Shown: positions 45,296 through 56,645, counted from the first letter of the stretch. The stretch: DNA of 64,000 nt from Undaria pinnatifida (GCA_012845835.1 JABAKD010000029.1:8122048-8186047), one strand, 5' to 3'. Numbers and translations: made by a program. Notes: generated by a model from the letters alone, not told the origin.

Positions 45296-47212
45296 GAAGT
45301 GACGGGAGGAGGCTACCTGCCTATTTTCTGTCCCGTTGTCGGTGGCGGCGAGCATTATGGTGCTGACGATATCATGTGGTATCATTGCAGAAGAATAAGG
45401 CTCCGTTATATCGCCAGTTTATGTGCTCCGGGAAGGGGATAAGGAGGCGATAAAATAAATACCTGTTGCATTCCAAAATCTGGCAGGCAATGACAAAAAA
45501 GACAACGTAATGTTTGCGTCTAATGAATTGCTGTTTCTTGCTGCGATGGGTTGACCACAAGGCCAAGTGTGGGAGGACGAGACCACGCGCCTGATGCCAA
45601 TGTTCCACAACAATGTTCGTTCGTTCGTTTGTTCGTTCGTTCGTTTGTGTCCGCTTCTTAATAGTTCATTCCTAGGGCATCCCAATCCGATATTTGATTG
45701 TCGATCCCGGCCACCCTGCAAAGCAATTGTCAACAACAATGGCCGTTTTTCATCACGCCACTGACCCTCACGAAGTTTCAGCTCTATTGGCGCCGCCTAT
45801 GTCGTAGCAGTCGTTGATTTGGCAGCTTGTGATCCTTCTCGGGTTCTCCGTGCACGGAGATATACACAAGAAACGTACCTGGTACCTGGTATATTATTAA
45901 TAGTGGCAATTACCTTCCCTCCCCCTCCTGTAGTGGCTTGCTCGCTTCACAACCGTCACAAATGGACCGGGCTATATTTCCCCCGAGACAATGCAACCAC
46001 CTCTACATTGGCACTCTGCGGGAAATCGACCATGGTACCTTCACTGCCGCGGGGACACCATCCGCAGCCTGTCGTTCGTCCCTCGTCATCCCAAAAATGG
46101 AACAGGCGACCTGTACCAAAAACTACCCTAAAAAGTAATAACAGCTGGTAAGCCAGTACAGCAGTAATGAATTTTCTGGAAGTATAGTCTAGTAGTACGG
46201 GTACAGTTGTTATTTTTCAACCAGACCATCGAACGCCCGCTACATCTACTACATAACTTGTCGAGACGTAGAGTCAGGAGCAACGCAGCACACTAGACAC
46301 TTGGAGGTACTGCTCAAACACCTGCGGCTCTGCTCCACGGCAGGCTACTTAAACACAACCCTTGCCTCAGGTGAACCGCTTTCGGAGAGGCAACGCATGA
46401 CGACGGCAACCGAAAAGCTAGAATGAAAATGCGGGAAGAGGACACGCCGATGTATGGGGTCGCGTGCTGGGTGATATTGTTCGTATCTCGGCCAGCAGCA
46501 GCAGCAGCAGCCAAGTTCCGACGGAGGACGAACGATTCGCCCAACTATTGCCGAAAAAAGGGACAAGTTTCCGAGACGGGGGGCGGATCGATTAATCGGA
46601 GTCATTGATCAACGACCCAAACCTCGCTGTTTTATAAAAATATTTCAAGGACGTCAGCCGTGAGTTCGGCGAATACTCGCTGTTTTGTGTGTTTTGAAGC
46701 ACCCAAAGAAGCACGGAATCACGGGGGCGCAGGTTTGTTTTGTCATTCATGGCTTGTTCTCCCCGCCTCTTGTTCTCTTCCAATCATCGATCGTGTCTGT
46801 TTCCGTGGTGCTGGCAAGAGCATGCGTCCCTTCGCTGCCGACGTTCTCTTCCGGTCGCCAACAGTACAGTATTATACCTATTTTGCGACATCGGATGAGA
46901 GCAACCCTAAGCTTTACTTCGATATAATCGGGACAACATTAGACACGCTCCAAAAACATTTTGCACAGACATCATTATTGTTGTTGTGTTGGATCTGTAT
47001 GAAAACAGCAACAACTGCTTTGAGGGTGTTCACCGCCGCCTCTCTTCGCTTAGTGGTTGTTTTTGGGGTTGTGTGTACGTGTGTACTATGTACCAGGCAA
47101 CAGTTTTTTTCCAAAAAACTATCCAAATACGTCAGCTGTGAGTTCGATTGCCGCTGAATGGTCGATACACATATTTGCAAGCTGCGTGATTCTTTGGCGT
47201 ATTGTGCGTTTT
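38948..47212. repeat. Tandem array unit 4, truncated at unit position ~8215
   Basis: Colinear with unit 1 positions 1-8215. Identity is high to about 46.1 kb. Divergence then rises visibly (substitutions, small indels, a 42-bp insertion at ~46632) until homology is lost after the shared GCGTTTT near 47212, about 1.9 kb beyond the stop codon of gene copy 3. This is the right end of the array. Confidence 0.88.
46622..46675. repeat. 42-bp insertion with 11-bp direct flanks in unit 4
   Basis: CTCGCTGTTTT occurs on both sides of a 42-bp insert absent from units 1 and 3. The insert resembles the reverse complement of unit 1 positions ~8701-8740 (shared core GTCAGCCGTGAGTTCG / its complement), so it is a member of a dispersed family. 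Confidence 0.6.
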
Positions 47213-48800
47213 ACTGCACATATTATACTGTACGTCGTGTTGTTAGATACTTCTCGAAGTATGATATAACGCGTGTCAGCCTCGTTTTTGGTAGCAAGGA
47301 CCATATTTTTTTCTTTGAGTTTGTTTTCGGCTTTTACCGCTGTTGCTATGTGTGCACTCCTCATAAAAGTGCTACCTGGTACCAGGTATGTTCCGCTCTG
47401 TTGCTGCTGTTGCTGCTGCTACTTCAACCTCTACTTCCAGCCCCTACTACTTCTGTTTGATGCTGACACGACCGCCATCCTGCCTACCCCCTCTGGTGTT
47501 CACGCCACGCTCGAAGCAGCGACAGGATGATGCCCCTGCTTCCTTCTCCCATCTGCGTAGGCCGTCCAGCACATTTAAATCAACAAAAAAGTGGCTCATC
47601 CCGACGAAAACATAGACACGAACCGACGGAATCCCGCACTGTACGCCAAAATCGTCTTTCCCTCTGCTGCTGCCGAGGTAAGCCTTCTATTTTGCGTGAC
47701 CCTGACTATCTATGACAACTCCCAAGGAAGGCCTTGTACAATGGATTGATTGTTCGGTGCGGCACTGCTGTCGGTGCAACATTATGGCCGCTTGTACCAA
47801 GTCCCACAGGCCGTTCTTGTACGAGGATACATATATTGTATATTATATATGTCCTCAGTTAAATCTTGACACCTAAAGTCAACGTGGTTATAGCCCGCGG
47901 AGACGCACTGGTCGCGTGCCTTGACACGGGACACGGATTCCATCACAAGGTTTTTTAACTCTTGCGAGAAGCGTCTTAGCCTCTGTGCGAGGTATGGACG
48001 AATCAATAGCCTCATTTTCGTTAGTTGTAAGTTTCCAATAGCCGCGTCTTCGATCCCCCTTATGATTCCTGGATGTTTCGTTGACGTCCGCCAGTGGTCG
48101 CATGGGATCTGCGTCTACGACTATATACCTGAGTGGGCTAATGTTATGGAGTACTCTACATATACAAGTGTAACATATAGATAATACGTGAGAGGATGCC
48201 AGCTGCCTCATGAGCAGCAGAACGTATCATGTCCTAGCTCTCTGTATGGGGATCGGCAAATAATAATATTACTGGTGATGATGCTTCATGAAAGCATCGC
48301 ACATCCGGTCGGTGAGTCTTTTGGCCTGTTGTGCTCTGGGACTTGTACGATACCTGTGGTCTTACGTGATGCTTTGGAGAACATAAACGAATAATGGAGA
48401 ATCGGTGGTGTTGCCCCCCGACGATATAACAGCGTATGTAAATGCCTGTTCAGAGTCCCCTGGCGACCACATGCCGTTCCGTTGTAAATCGAATATCCTC
48501 CCGTAGAGAGGTAGTATCTCTCCTGTGATCCTCTGCCAAGCATTTTTTCCCTTCCCTACATCTTTTTTCATTCTAGGTACTACCGATACAGCCTATCTTA
48601 GTCCTCATCAGCATTCCATTCCCAGGTCGTTGGCCGCAGTCTTCCTGCTTCTATCTCCCTTTCACTCACGGCCTGGCGGCCTCCCAGGGCTAATTTGCAC
48701 CTGTGCACTCGCCGCGAAATCGCGACCTGGGTGGCCAAGGAGATGACTCTGAAAGAGGCATTTTCCTTGCAGACGCCTTTTTTTTCGCGCTAGGGACGTT
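47213..48800. other. Array right flank, unresolved
   Basis: No homology to the array. A GTAAGC donor at ~47679 ends an open stretch reading ...NPALYAKIVFPSAAAE (+), but no convincing acceptor precedes it. On the - strand 47782-48211 has overlapping open frames (for example RPYLAQRLRRFSQELKNLV) in different registers, which could be a frameshifted relic or chance. A CAG acceptor at 48623-48625 opens a + frame. None is called as a gene. Confidence 0.35.
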
Positions 48801-49034
48801 CATTCCGTCCCTCCGACGATGCTGGCCGCTATCTGGTCGCCCAGGTCTCTGTCTTCCTTGTTAGAGGCGCCAAAAGCTTTCCACCTCGACACCTCGGGCA
48901 GGGTGGCGAGATTGTAGCTGCGCTCGTCGAAGGACACCTGCCCCGGACGAACACAACATGATACCACACGATAAGCCATGGAATGGAGGTGGGCGACCTA
49001 CCCGGCGCCGACATCCTGCGTCCCCACCCGTCAC
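48801..49034 (-). CDS. Candidate 3' end of a minus-strand gene (two exons)
   Basis: Terminal exon 48801-48938 (46 codons with stop): after acceptor GTCCGGGGCAG it reads VSFDERSYNLATLPEVSRWK, then AFGASNKEDRDLGDQIAASI, VGGTE, stop. A short upstream exon at 49002-49034 (acceptor ACATCTGTGCAG, donor GTAGGT, 11 codons) fits in phase 0. Amino-acid composition is normal, unlike the surrounding simple sequence. No family recognised, and no further upstream exon identified. Confidence 0.42.
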
Positions 49035-49376
49035 CTGCACAGATGTAGTTATGAAGATACACTTTATGTATGTATGAAAATGCTGTATGAATTGTATGAA
49101 GATACTCTATGAAAATACTGCTGTATAGACTACATGTGTATGAAGATAGTGTGTGAAGATATGAAGTCGAAACTCGAAACGGCAAAAAAAAAACGGTTAC
49201 AAAAAAATGAAAAGCCCACACAACACACAACAACCTCCTACGAGTACACTACGAGCACGAGCGCGTGTTCAGTACGCGGGTTATACCAAACACATATCAT
49301 ACGGGGCCGTTTCCATTTTTTTCCCGTTAAACGGTTATCATAGGATATCGATTGGCCAGACACCACGCCAGCGCAG

Positions 49377-49516
49377 AGGTGTCCCACACCCCCACACCCG
49401 CCACAACACAGCTGAGCGGCTACGAGCGCAACGAACTGCAAGACGCATATATCACCATCGGACCATCATCGTCGTCACAGCATGCAGGAATCATCGGAGC
49501 ACAGCCAGCAGTTGCA
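49377..49516 (+). CDS. Candidate exon, unknown protein
   Basis: Between acceptor CACGCCAGCGCAG and donor GTGAGA, 140 nt read VSHTPTPATTQLSGYERNEL, then QDAYITIGPSSSSQHAGIIG, AQPAVA, ending in phase 0. Part of a possible + gene with 50173-50254 and 51112-51177, but the phases of the three do not all join, so at least one piece is missing. Confidence 0.42.
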
Positions 49517-50172
49517 GTGAGACAAACACATCCGCCCACGCTCTCGCGCTCTCACATTCGGTCAACAGCTACGATAGCTCTTGTTGCCTTTTAGACTGCA
49601 CACTTGCCGTGTTGTAGAAGTTTTCGTCACAAAAAAATTGCGGCACGTTTTGCCGCATGTCATGCCATTAGGGCTTACCGTTGTGGATTAAATATAAAGA
49701 ACGTTAATATTCAATTTTTATATCCATAACGTCACTTATATTTCCGTCCATTATGGTGCTTACCTTCACTCGTACGGACGATTTTTTGTCGTGGCAATTG
49801 GCGGGTGGTGCCTCTAGTTTGTACATGTGTACGACGTGGCTTCCGTAACCGGTCTCTGTTCCTCCTCGCCGAGCACGTGGCGTTTAGGGCGCAGGGTTCA
49901 AGCAAAATGCTAGCACAGCCTGCCCGAGAGTCCGATCGCTGCCAGCTTTCCAGCCGGCCCATCAGGAACAGACTAATCCGCTGGTTGTTGTTGTTGAAGT
50001 GAACGTGTCCGTACGGTTTTTGCCGAATAATATGGTTGATGTTGGTTGACAACTACGTACACCATCCCCCCCCGTCTGACGGTTATCGATTGCGTACATC
50101 ATCCTCCCCCAATGCCTTGCCTTTGCGTTGCTACCCCTGCCTTGCCCTCTGCTGCCTTTTACGTACGAGCAG

Positions 50173-50254
50173 GCGGGTGCGGCACAGAGGGAGCCCTGCC
50201 GGCGTCGCGGACCCGTATCTGTGGCAGTTTCTCTATCGTCGACATGTTTTGAGG
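50173..50254 (+). CDS. Candidate exon, unknown protein
   Basis: Acceptor TACGTACGAGCAG, strong donor GTGAGT. In phase 0 it reads AGAAQREPCRRRGPVSVAVS and ...LSSTCFE and exits in phase 1. The other two frames contain stops or are less coherent. Confidence 0.35.
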
Positions 50255-50536
50255 GTGAGTGAGTGTGGTACTCTGTACATCTACTACACCAAAAGTAGAT
50301 TAGTCTGCGCGTACACGCGATCTGTCCCTGAACTTCGCCAATGTCGGTCTCCATTCAAAACCGAACAATGCACGGGAAGAAGCAGGAACCGCGAGGTGTC
50401 GTTGGGCGGTGTACTCGTAGAGTATACAGTATACAAATCCGCGCGCTTCCGCAGCGAACGATCTTAGCGATCTCGTTATGGGACCCTTTCATCAACGATG
50501 CGCAGTAACATACCCATATGGCCTTGGCATTTTATT

Positions 50537-50611
50537 GCACTGCCATGCCACCGCCGCCCGCCATGGTACCGCCATGAAGTATCTTGGCGGGCGGCAGTGT
50601 CATGGCGACGC
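50537..50611. other. Imperfect hairpin with 27-nt arms
   Basis: Left arm 50537-50563 and right arm 50585-50611 pair at about 22 of 27 positions, including an uninterrupted 11-bp GC-rich stem (GCCGCCCGCCA / TGGCGGGCGGC), with a 21-nt loop. Size and shape resemble a small-RNA precursor, but composition is GC-rich and no function can be claimed. Confidence 0.4.
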
Positions 50612-51111
50612 GCCTTGGCACGCGCCCTATAGCAGCAGTGTCATGACAATTCCATGGCGACACCACCATGGATGGCACACCACAAGGATTCACTGCCGGC
50701 GTAGATGGGTTGCCGTGGCTGTACTGGCACCATTATTTCCCACAACGATGCACTTTTGTTACTACCCGGCGTTTCCGTGGCCCTACCGTGGCGCTACGTT
50801 CCATGGGCTTTCATGTCAATAAGTGGCTGTGCTGTCATCGCCCTTTCTTTCCCCTCAACGTTGCTTGCTCCACCATCCAACGTCGATAGTGTTGTTAGTT
50901 CATGCCGTGCGTCGCGCCATTTGTATTTTTTTTCGTTGTTGGTGTAGTCTATGCCGTTGTTGCGCCGTCCTCGAGAGTACGCCGTAGGTACAAATAGCAT
51001 TGATTGGTAAACTACTTCAGTACTCGTAGCAATTGCAACATTGGGCATCGTTCTTTCTGTACAAAAGGTTAAAACCCCGAGCCGGAACGTACTTTCTTTC
51101 TTGATCGGCAG

Positions 51112-51177
51112 GAGATCGCGGCTGGACAGGCCGAAGTGGGAGGAGACGGCACAGTCCCACCGCTTTTGCCTTCAAAG
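51112..51177 (+). CDS. Candidate exon, unknown protein
   Basis: 66 nt, phase 0 to 0, acceptor TTTCTTGATCGGCAG, donor GTGATT. Encodes EIAAGQAEVGGDGTVPPLLP and SK. Splice signals and phase are good, but the exon is short. Confidence 0.42.
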
Positions 51178-51244
51178 GTGATTACGTTTGTTTGGTGTGC
51201 TCATACCGCTACGCATCAGCCCTCGGCTTGCATCCGCTTCCGCC

Positions 51245-51268
51245 TGTCGTTGTTATTGTTGTTGTTGC

Positions 51269-51311
<43 letters not shown>

Positions 51312-51355
51312 GCTGTTGTTGTTTGTTGTTGTTTGTTGTTGTTGTTGTCAATGTT
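51245..51355. repeat. TTG trinucleotide run
   Basis: About 33 near-consecutive TTG units. Apparent Cys/Val/Leu homopolymer frames here are artefacts of the repeat. Confidence 0.95.
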
Positions 51356-51437
51356 GTTTTTGTTACCGCTACTGCAAAAACCTACACTAATTCCAAGTAT
51401 TCCACACGTCAGGCAGATCAGTGATCCCCGCTTGATG

Positions 51438-51870
51438 GATTCGGTCTTTGAGGGGAAGATCTCATGGTCCAGATCTTTGAGGGGGAATATCTGTGCTGTC
51501 TAGATCTCTGAGGGGAAGATCTGTACGGTCTAGAACTTTGAGGGAAGATTTGTATGGCCTAGATGTTTTAGGGGAAGATCTGTACGGTCTAGATCTTTGA
51601 GGGAAGACCTATATGGTCCAGATCTTTCAGGGAAGATCAGTGTGGTCTAGATATTTCAGGGAGAGATCTGTACGGTCTAGATCTTTGAGGGAAGACCTAT
51701 GTGGTCTAGATCGTTCAGGGAAGATCTGTATGGTCTAGATATTTCAGGGAAAGGTCTGTACGGTCTAGATCTTTGAGGGGAAGATCTGTACGGTCTAGAT
51801 ATTTCAGGGAAGATCTTACGGTCTAAATCTTTGAGGGAAGACCTGTGTGATCTGGATATTTGAAGGTATC
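51438..51870. repeat. 29-bp satellite, ~15 units
   Basis: Consensus about AGATCTTTGAGGGAAGAT followed by CTGTACGGTCT, unit 28-31 bp. Variant units have ATATTTCAGGG. Some units alternate, suggesting a higher-order pattern. AGATCT recurs in many units. Confidence 0.9.
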
Positions 51871-52574
51871 TGTACGACGTAGCTCACGTTACCGGGTGGG
51901 AGCCGTACGATTTGCATGATCTGTACCTCGTGTTACCGGGTGGTACCCGTGCGATCTACACGATCCGGCACACGTTTCCAGGGTTGGATGCAAGTATGTA
52001 CTTTCTACGTACAGATCGCGCACAACACCCCACAAAAAACTTTACATCTGACACAGGATCGATCTACACTGCGGACGATCTAGATTATCTACGTACATGA
52101 TCTATATCGCGATCTGCCCAAGGTGTGAAGCATTCTCGCCACAAAAACCGCGAGGAGTGCAGGAGTGCAGTTCTAAAGGCGTGAGTCACGGTAAAGGTCC
52201 ACTACTTTTGCCCTGCAAGGTTGTTGGCTTGAGGATGTCTGTACCTTGACCCCCTGAAAAAAAACGATTTTTCGAGTAAAGCTGAAAATGTGCAGCAACT
52301 CTCGATGAACAGACTCCTCATGGTCTACTGCTGTAGGCATAAAAAATCGTTAAAATTGCGGAAAATGGATTGTATTTCGGACGATTTTGGGTTAGGGAGC
52401 TCCGTCGTTCATAACAACTTTTTTGCCAAAATTGCTACTTCTATCTTACAGTAGCACGCGTCTAAAATCGCCATAAGAATCTACGCTTTTCACGGACGGG
52501 TCGATTAATAGTCGGACCGGGTCGGATCGTGTAAAAAGGTGGTCCGACCCATAAGAGTTGGGTACACCACCTGA

Positions 52575-52766
52575 TCCGACCCGACCCGACCTGACCCGAC
52601 CCGACCCGACCCGACCCGACCCGACCCGACCCGACCCGACCCGACCCGACCCGACCCGACCCGACCCGACCCGACCCGACCCGACCCGACCCGACCCGAC
52701 CCGACCCGACCCGACCCGACCCGACCCGACCCGACCCGACCCGACCCGACCCGACCCGACCCGACC
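52575..52766. repeat. CCGAC pentanucleotide run, ~38 units
   Basis: A nearly perfect run of (CCGAC)n. A related run CTGAC lies at 54022-54065 and a GGTTC-type run at 15690-15745 in the array. Confidence 0.97.
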
Positions 52767-53159
52767 TTTTAGATCTTCCAGATCCGACTCGCGGGCCGGT
52801 TCATGACGCGCAAACAAAAAGCTCGATAGCCCCGATGAAATACAGGAAAAGAAAAAACATCAATCTACAGGCTTCCCCTTCGAGATGTATGTGCTTCGGC
52901 TTCATATCCCCGGGGGGTGTCGCAAACTGAAAAGGGGGGGGGGGTCTTGAAAATGGAGAACATTCTTATTTTTTTAGCGAGTAACCGAACAAGTAACAAC
53001 ACCAACCAGCCCAAGGCGATATTGTTACAGCTCAGGTATCAACCAATCTACCAGCGGCGCAAAATTCTCGCCGAAAATAGGTCGCCCGAATTGTTCTTCA
53101 GACTGTTATTTTACCCCTACCGCCTGCCCGCCTCCTAATCAACAATTCCTCGCCTTTTT

Positions 53160-53540
53160 TTTTTCTTGCGCGTTTTGTTTGCAGCCCCTGCCCGACGTCG
53201 CCCAAACGTGGACCTACAAGATTCGGGAAACGTGTAAAACTGGCTCCTCCGTTTGTTTGTTTTTTTGCCCCGACCATCTTTCTCCGATCCGTCCTCCTTT
53301 TCTTGAAACCAACGACTGCTCGCTGTTTTTTTCTGTGCGTTTCCTCCCTCTTTCCAATCCCCGCCCGATGCATGCCGCCCCCACGTGGACGTACAGGATT
53401 CGGAAAACTTGTACTGGTTCGCGGTTGGGGCGCCGCCTTCAGCCCTGGGAATCAGCACCCGCAACAGAGCGTTGTGCCCGAGCAACCCCAACGAGAGCAA
53501 CAGGCGTGCCGGCGGTATCGGAAACCGGGAAATTGTGACA
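53160..53540 (+). other. Diverged ~178-bp direct duplication with an open frame
   Basis: GTGGACCTACAAGATTCGG (53210) recurs as GTGGACGTACAGGATTCGG (53383), with similar sequence around both, so this is an old tandem duplication. The + frame 53179-53538 is open (119 codons) after GTTTTGTTTGCAG. It may be an exon, but the repeat explains the similarity of its two halves (TWTYKIRETC / TWTYRIRKTC). Confidence 0.4.
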
Positions 53541-53694
53541 TTTTTCGGTGCGCGCTGCTTTGAAATCACTAGTATGGGTCTTTCTTCTACGAGTGAAGCC
53601 ACTTCTCGCGGTAGGGCCGGGGAGGGGGCGCGTCAGGGTGACCCGCCCAACCCGGCCCGATAAAATCCCGTCAGTTTTTCGAACACCACCTCCT

Positions 53695-53967
53695 GACGCG
53701 TGCTGCGATGGGGAGGTATAGCACTTTTGGGATGGAGCATTCTCTGAATGACTGGGCTCCTTAACCAACAATTCGTCCCGGAATTCGACTATTTTTTGTG
53801 CCGTATGTGCTTCGTTTGTGTACTTAATTGATTGGCGAGTCTTCATTGGGATTCTGCAGCAGGTAATTACATTTTATTGTTTATCCCGAATCATTTTTTT
53901 TTTTTTTTCGTGAGGTATCGTTGGAAGTAATAGCGGTGCCGCCTCTGCCACCACCGCAGCACGCGTC
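53695..53967. mobile_element. MITE-like element of the ACGCGTGCTACGATAGAGGT family
   Basis: Left end GACGCGTGCTGCGATGGGGA. Internal block CTGAATGACTGGGCTCCTTAACC. Right end ...CACCGCAGCACGCGTC is the inverted terminus. ~273 bp, no coding potential. Confidence 0.6.
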
Positions 53968-54094
53968 TAATGGAAAGAACTCCACCCGAGTAGACTCGCG
54001 AGATTTTGATGATATCCTCCCGGCCTGACCTGACCTGACCTGACCTGACCTGACCTTACCCGACCCTACCCGCGCGTCGGGCGATGATCCATCC

Positions 54095-54373
54095 GTGAGA
54101 GAATCCCTGAAAGTCACGGAGGGCGTGCGTTCAACCGTGGCGGAATCGTGTGTCGGCGCTCGCTCCCGCGATCTTCTTGTCATTCAGATTCATGGCATCG
54201 ACGTGATCAGAACAGCTTTTCGAATGCTGACGGCAGGAAAGCCGCAGATAGCAACGCCCGGCGCCATAGAATCTCCGGGGGGGGGGGGGGGGGTATTGGT
54301 ACCGCGCGCGCCCCCCTCCCGGCGTGCTCCGTCTCGAAAGGGATTCGTTCGTGGTCAATGGTCGAAAGACTGA
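54095..54373 (+). CDS. Open frame, possible exon of an unknown gene
   Basis: 93 codons with stop, first codon not ATG. Begins RESLKVTEGVRSTVAESCVG, then ARSRDLLVIQIHGIDVIRTA, then FRMLTAGKPQIATPGAI, before a G-run. Composition is more protein-like than other frames. The frame passes through a long G homopolymer (54280-54292), so the end is unreliable. No splice sites chosen. Confidence 0.3.
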   Translation: MRESLKVTEGVRSTVAESCVGARSRDLLVIQIHGIDVIRTAFRMLTAGKPQIATPGAIESPGGGGGVLVPRAPPSRRAPSRKGFVRGQWSKD

Positions 54374-54904
54374 CGCAAGCAGCCCAATATCGTCGGGAAA
54401 AGGAGGTCATTTTGCCCCCCCCAATATTTCTTCGTCTTTCACCTAGTCGTAGGACCATGCAATTGGTCGTCGGGCTGTGGTTTCATTTTTTTGTGTCAAA
54501 CTCTGTGCCTAGGTCTGGGTCAGGTGCAGAGGCGTTCAAGTTAAGAGCCTCATAAAAGTTAAGGTGTCATGACACCAACATCACATAGGTACGGGAGGGG
54601 GGGGAGGAGGGGCGTTCTCATTTGTTGCTTGTCTTACTCATTTGACCGTTGACCACCCATCCCTGTCGAGACGGAGCACGAGCACGGGGGGGGGGGAGTT
54701 TGACTAATTTGCTCTAATTCGAAAGACATTTCGTAAATTTTCCATTTTTCGAGGGAGACGATGCCAAAAGCTTTATCTTAACACAGCCTCCTTTATTACT
54801 CACTTTTCCTGCGATAGGTGTTTTCTGCGGCCCGCGGTACTGCTATACACATGATGTCTTGACGAGTCGTAAATTGCCACCACCGCATTTTTTTCGTCGT
54901 GCAG

Positions 54905-54992
54905 ATCAACCGTTGCTTAGGCACAACACACCATGTCAAGAAATTCTGCCGGCTCCGGGACCGCCGGAACCGGAGCAACCCTTTCAATCCAG
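54905..54992 (+). CDS. Candidate exon with strong splice sites
   Basis: Acceptor TTTTTTTCGTCGTGCAG and donor GTGAGT frame 88 nt. One frame reads INRCLGTTHHVKKFCRLRDR and RNRSNPFNP; another is also open. Good signals, unknown product. Confidence 0.42.
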
Positions 54993-55041
54993 GTGAGTTA
55001 ACCGGCCGCGTGCACGTCGCGATAAAAACATGCCTCATCGA

Positions 55042-55465
55042 GACGCATGCTACGGTAGAGGTGTTACAAGGTATACCTCTTTTTAACGCGTGCTACAATA
55101 GAGGTACATTAAGGTATACCTCTTTTTGACGCGTGCTACGATAAAGGTATTAAGGTATACCTCTTCTTGACGCGTGCTACGATAGAGGTACATTAAGGTA
55201 TACCTCTTTTTGACGCGTGCTACGATAAAGGTATTAAGGTATACCTCTTCTTGACGCGTGCTACGATAGAGGTACATTACGGTATACCTCTTTTTGACGC
55301 GTGCTACGATGGAGCTATTAAGGTATACCTCTTTTGGATGCGTGCTACGATAGAGGTATTAAGGTATACCTCTTTAATTGACGCGTGCTACGGTAGAGGT
55401 ATTGAGGTATACCTCTTTTTGACGCGTGCTACGGTAGAGGCACATTAAGGTATACCTCTTTTTTG
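55042..55465. repeat. 41/43-bp satellite, 10 units
   Basis: Each unit is ACGCGTGCTACGATAGAGGT followed by (ACA)TTAAGGTATACCTCTTTTTG. Longer units with ACATTA and shorter units with AAAGGTATTAA alternate, making ~84-bp dimers. The first 20 bp match the terminus of the neighbouring MITE-like element, and AGAGGTAT...ATACCTCT forms a small palindrome in every unit. Confidence 0.92.
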
Positions 55466-55713
55466 ACTGAAATGGTTTCTGAATGACGAGCGGCATGCTC
55501 CCTTAACCCAAAAATCGGGGGAAAATTAATAGGCCAAATTTTTGGCATGATTCTCGTGTTGTGTACCTGGCCGCCATGGGACTTTTTCGTCCGGTAGCAG
55601 CGGTCTTGAGTTTTATCCAAATCAGTTTTTCGGGAGGGACATGTCTTAAGCTCCTAAAGTGAGGGGTAGTATTAGAAAAAAAGTGGCGCACCTCTATCGT
55701 CGAAGCACGCGTC
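55421..55713. mobile_element. MITE-like element, type copy (~293 bp)
   Basis: Starts as the last satellite unit (GACGCGTGCTACGGTAGAGG) and ends AGTGGCGCACCTCTATCGT, then CGAAGCACGCGTC, an inverted terminus. Internal blocks CTTAACCCAAAAATCGG and GCATGATTCTCG recur in the copies at 61294 and 58949. No frame. Confidence 0.7.
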
Positions 55714-56569
55714 TCAACGACTGTACCATTCATTACAGTGGTACAGTGGAATCATACCACGGTGATGGCAGGCCTTGTTTTTTTTTGTGCGTTTTCGGCA
55801 CTTTTGTGGGAGGGGGTTGAACGTTTTTTTCCCTCAAGCGTGGGGCCATTGGTTAGCATGACCAATATCCCGAGAAGTAGACTTGCTTTTGGGACTGTTT
55901 AATAGCGCATCTAGGTCGTAGAGGTGTGTCGGTGTGTCGGTCGGTCCGCCGGCCGGGTTGCGCGAGCGAGCGAACGAATGAATGAATGCCTTGGAAGGCC
56001 ATGCTCCGGGTGTGCTGGAAACATTGCGCTCCTCGCGTTGAGATTTCAGAAGATTGTTAGAATCTGCCTCACGCCACCTGCCCCGGGATGACTCAGTGTG
56101 CTCTGTACCTACGATACAGAAGTCGCATTTTTCGGCTGGGCTCGTTTCGTAAACGACGGACGGGCTTCCTTAACCCGAAATTGCGTGACTCTCACATTTA
56201 TATTTTTCGGAAAATGTGTATTTTTTTCTTGGTCCATTACCTATATACTGTTCGCCGATGGGGTTGTTCATCGCACAGATTTTTTGTTTTCTTCTTTTTC
56301 GAAACAGCTTTTGAGGTGAGGTGCAGAGCCTCAGTCCCAGAAAACCAGGTGGTTCACCCCCACCGTATACCTGGCACGCGTCTACCACATACAGTAGATT
56401 TACCCTTCGTGGAACTTCACAGGCGAAGTTCACAAAAAAACAAACAAACAAACGAAAGCGGCAAGAAACAACGAACAGCGCTGATGGTCAGTCATTCATA
56501 CCGGGTGAGGAAATGATCAGTCTTTTTCTTCCTCTTTCCGAACTACTGAAAAGACACAACGACAACAAT

Positions 56570-56614
56570 ACCAACAACAACAGCAACAACAACAACAACA
56601 ACAACAACAACAAA

Positions 56615-56645
<31 letters not shown>

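Noticed and set aside
47782..48211. Minus-strand gene from the two overlapping open frames
   Set aside because: Three registers all look moderately protein-like with no splice or start signals to choose between them.
52446..52817. Gly-Arg-Val-Gly-Ser repeat frame and its complement
   Set aside because: Produced entirely by the CCGAC pentanucleotide run.
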